Under the pieces are notes generated by a model that was not told the DNA's origin, searched no databases, and saw only the letters and a list, made by a program, of their open reading frames with translations. A stretch of 6,435 nucleotides of DNA from SAT2750 sp964476375 (GTDB lineage: Bacteria; Planctomycetota; Planctomycetia; Pirellulales; Pirellulaceae). Position 1 is the first letter of the stretch. Each line of letters starts with the position of its first letter. The position numbers were made by a program, and so were the translations under genes. The stretch covers positions 1 to 6,435 of the forward strand of contig CAYYZW010000069.1 of assembly GCA_964476375.1 (NCBI GenBank). Direction: 5' to 3'. Below are positions 5,863 to 6,435 of the stretch, one piece after another.

Positions 5863-6084
5863 ATGCCCCAGCTCACGTACTTTTTGCAAACCTGCCCGAC
5901 CTGTGGCCGGGCTTCGCAGGTGCGGATTGAATACCTCGGAACGACGGTGAGTTGTCGCCATTGCGGGGGGACGTGTTCTGCCTCCGGCGATGATTCCGGC
6001 AGGCACCACGAGCCGGTTCGCGAGATCGCGGGCGACGAGGCTTCCTCCCAGCACGGCACTCGTGCGGCAAAGAAGCCCCGCTAG
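5863..6084 (+). CDS. Small double-CxxC zinc-ribbon protein
   Basis: The 73-residue protein begins with a compact zinc ribbon: CPTC (11-14) and CRHC (31-34), 16 residues apart, with hydrophobic strand residues between (RIEYLGTTVSC). The four cysteines should bind one zinc; Cys38 is extra. From about residue 39 the tail is polar and probably disordered, ending in a basic AAKKPR. Similar ribbons with the phrase CPTCGR...VEYLG occur, to my recollection, in many planctomycete proteins, often fused to regulatory domains; this one stands alone. Function is unknown; nucleic-acid or protein binding is a guess. I chose ATG 5863 because the ribbon follows it directly and a promoter-like sequence lies just upstream; an in-frame ATG at 5686 would add 59 residues without recognisable features. 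The ribosome site is poor (AAGG twelve bases upstream). The gene converges with aroA, and the stop codons overlap. Confidence 0.65.
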   Translation: MPQLTYFLQTCPTCGRASQVRIEYLGTTVSCRHCGGTCSASGDDSGRHHEPVREIAGDEASSQHGTRAAKKPR

Positions 6085-6435
6085 GCAGGTTGTCCTGCGG
6101 AAGTCCCGCTCGAACTGTCCGTCACGGTTTCCAGGTCGTGGAAATAGCCCGGGTAGGTCTTGCGTATACACGCTGGTTCCGAAATGCGAACGCCGTCTAT
6201 CCTGAGCCCTGCGAGAGCAAGGCTCATTGCCATTCGGTGGTCGCCGTAGGTCGCCACGGTGGCCGGCCGATGGGTACCGCTGGAAATTACCAGCCCGTCC
6301 CCTTTCTCATCGGCGTGGCCACCGAGCCGCCGAAGTTCCGTGGCCAGGTTGCCGATTCGATCCGTTTCCTTGAGGCGGTTGTGTGCAATATTTCGTATCC
6401 TGGTCTGGCCGTCGACAAACAGTGCAATAACTGCC
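6081..6435 (-). CDS. aroA: 3-phosphoshikimate 1-carboxyvinyltransferase (EPSP synthase), C-terminal part
   Basis: This cytoplasmic enzyme condenses shikimate-3-phosphate with phosphoenolpyruvate, the sixth step of the shikimate pathway to aromatic amino acids. Only the last 117 residues are present; the usual length is about 430, so the start lies beyond the right edge. Visible marks, counted from the first complete codon, are NRLKETDRI (19-27), TELRRLGG (32-39), YGDHRMAM (63-70) and CIRKTYPGYF (89-98). They correspond to the Lys-Glu-Thr-Asp-Arg, Asp-His-Arg and Lys-Thr-Pro active-site segments of E. coli AroA, so Lys22, Glu23, Arg26, His66, Arg67 and Lys92 are retained. The final 15 residues are a polar tail rich in Ser and Thr. 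The frame is intact to the TAG (complement of 6081-6083), with no sign of decay. Confidence 0.95.
   Translation of the reverse strand, partial: AVIALFVDGQTRIRNIAHNRLKETDRIGNLATELRRLGGHADEKGDGLVISSGTHRPATVATYGDHRMAMSLALAGLRIDGVRISEPACIRKTYPGYFHDLETVTDSSSGTSAGQPA
6085..6098 (+). terminator. Weak hairpin just after the convergent stop codons
   Basis: GCAGG (6085-6089) and CCTGC (6094-6098) form a five-base perfect stem around TTGT, starting one base after the shared CTAG. It lies inside the end of aroA on the opposite strand. No T-run follows in either direction, so it could be a weak end signal for the zinc-ribbon transcript or chance. Confidence 0.2.

Noticed and set aside
1..6435. Mobile element, CRISPR array or defence system
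   Set aside because: No transposase, integrase, direct repeat array, tRNA attachment site or nuclease motif is visible; gene content and base composition look like ordinary chromosome.

Overview
The window is about 57% GC by eye. It looks like an ordinary bacterial chromosome segment, most plausibly from a planctomycete or a relative. That placement is an inference resting mainly on a very short double-CxxC zinc-ribbon protein (start 5863), of a type I associate with Planctomycetes, and on a membrane protein (3170-4789) resembling large uncharacterised planctomycete GT-C-like proteins. I see no rRNA, tRNA, CRISPR array, insertion sequence or phage gene.

Layout, left to right. The minus strand from 1 to 1043 carries most of an AI-2E family (PerM/TqsA-type) membrane transporter whose C-terminus lies beyond the left edge. 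A divergent intergenic region of about 140 bases separates it from a tight plus-strand cluster: a UPF0104-type flippase-like membrane protein (1182-2219), a GtrB/DPM1-like family 2 glycosyltransferase with two C-terminal membrane spans (2188-3159, overlapping the first gene by 32 bases), and a 539-residue multi-span GT-C-like protein (3170-4789, ten bases after the second gene). These three read naturally as a lipid-linked sugar pathway. The GT2 would charge a polyprenyl phosphate on the cytoplasmic face, the UPF0104 protein could move or modify the lipid, and the GT-C-like protein could transfer the sugar outside. The individual families are clear for the first two; the joint pathway is inferred.

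After a 145-base gap holding two RNA-hairpin-capable segments comes a lipoprotein with a cyclophilin fold (4935-5672). Its match to E. coli PpiA is good, but the residues aligned with the catalytic Arg and active-site Gln are Tyr and Ile. Next is a promoter-like sequence (5783-5811) ahead of the 73-residue zinc-ribbon protein (5863-6084). It converges on the C-terminal part of aroA (EPSP synthase, minus strand, 6081-6435, N-terminus beyond the right edge); the two stop codons share the palindrome CTAG.

I do not see a clear-cut new system. The best candidates for follow-up are the three-gene glycan cassette with its unassigned GT-C-like enzyme, the cyclophilin-like lipoprotein with a substituted active site, and the enlarged soluble segment of the AI-2E transporter.
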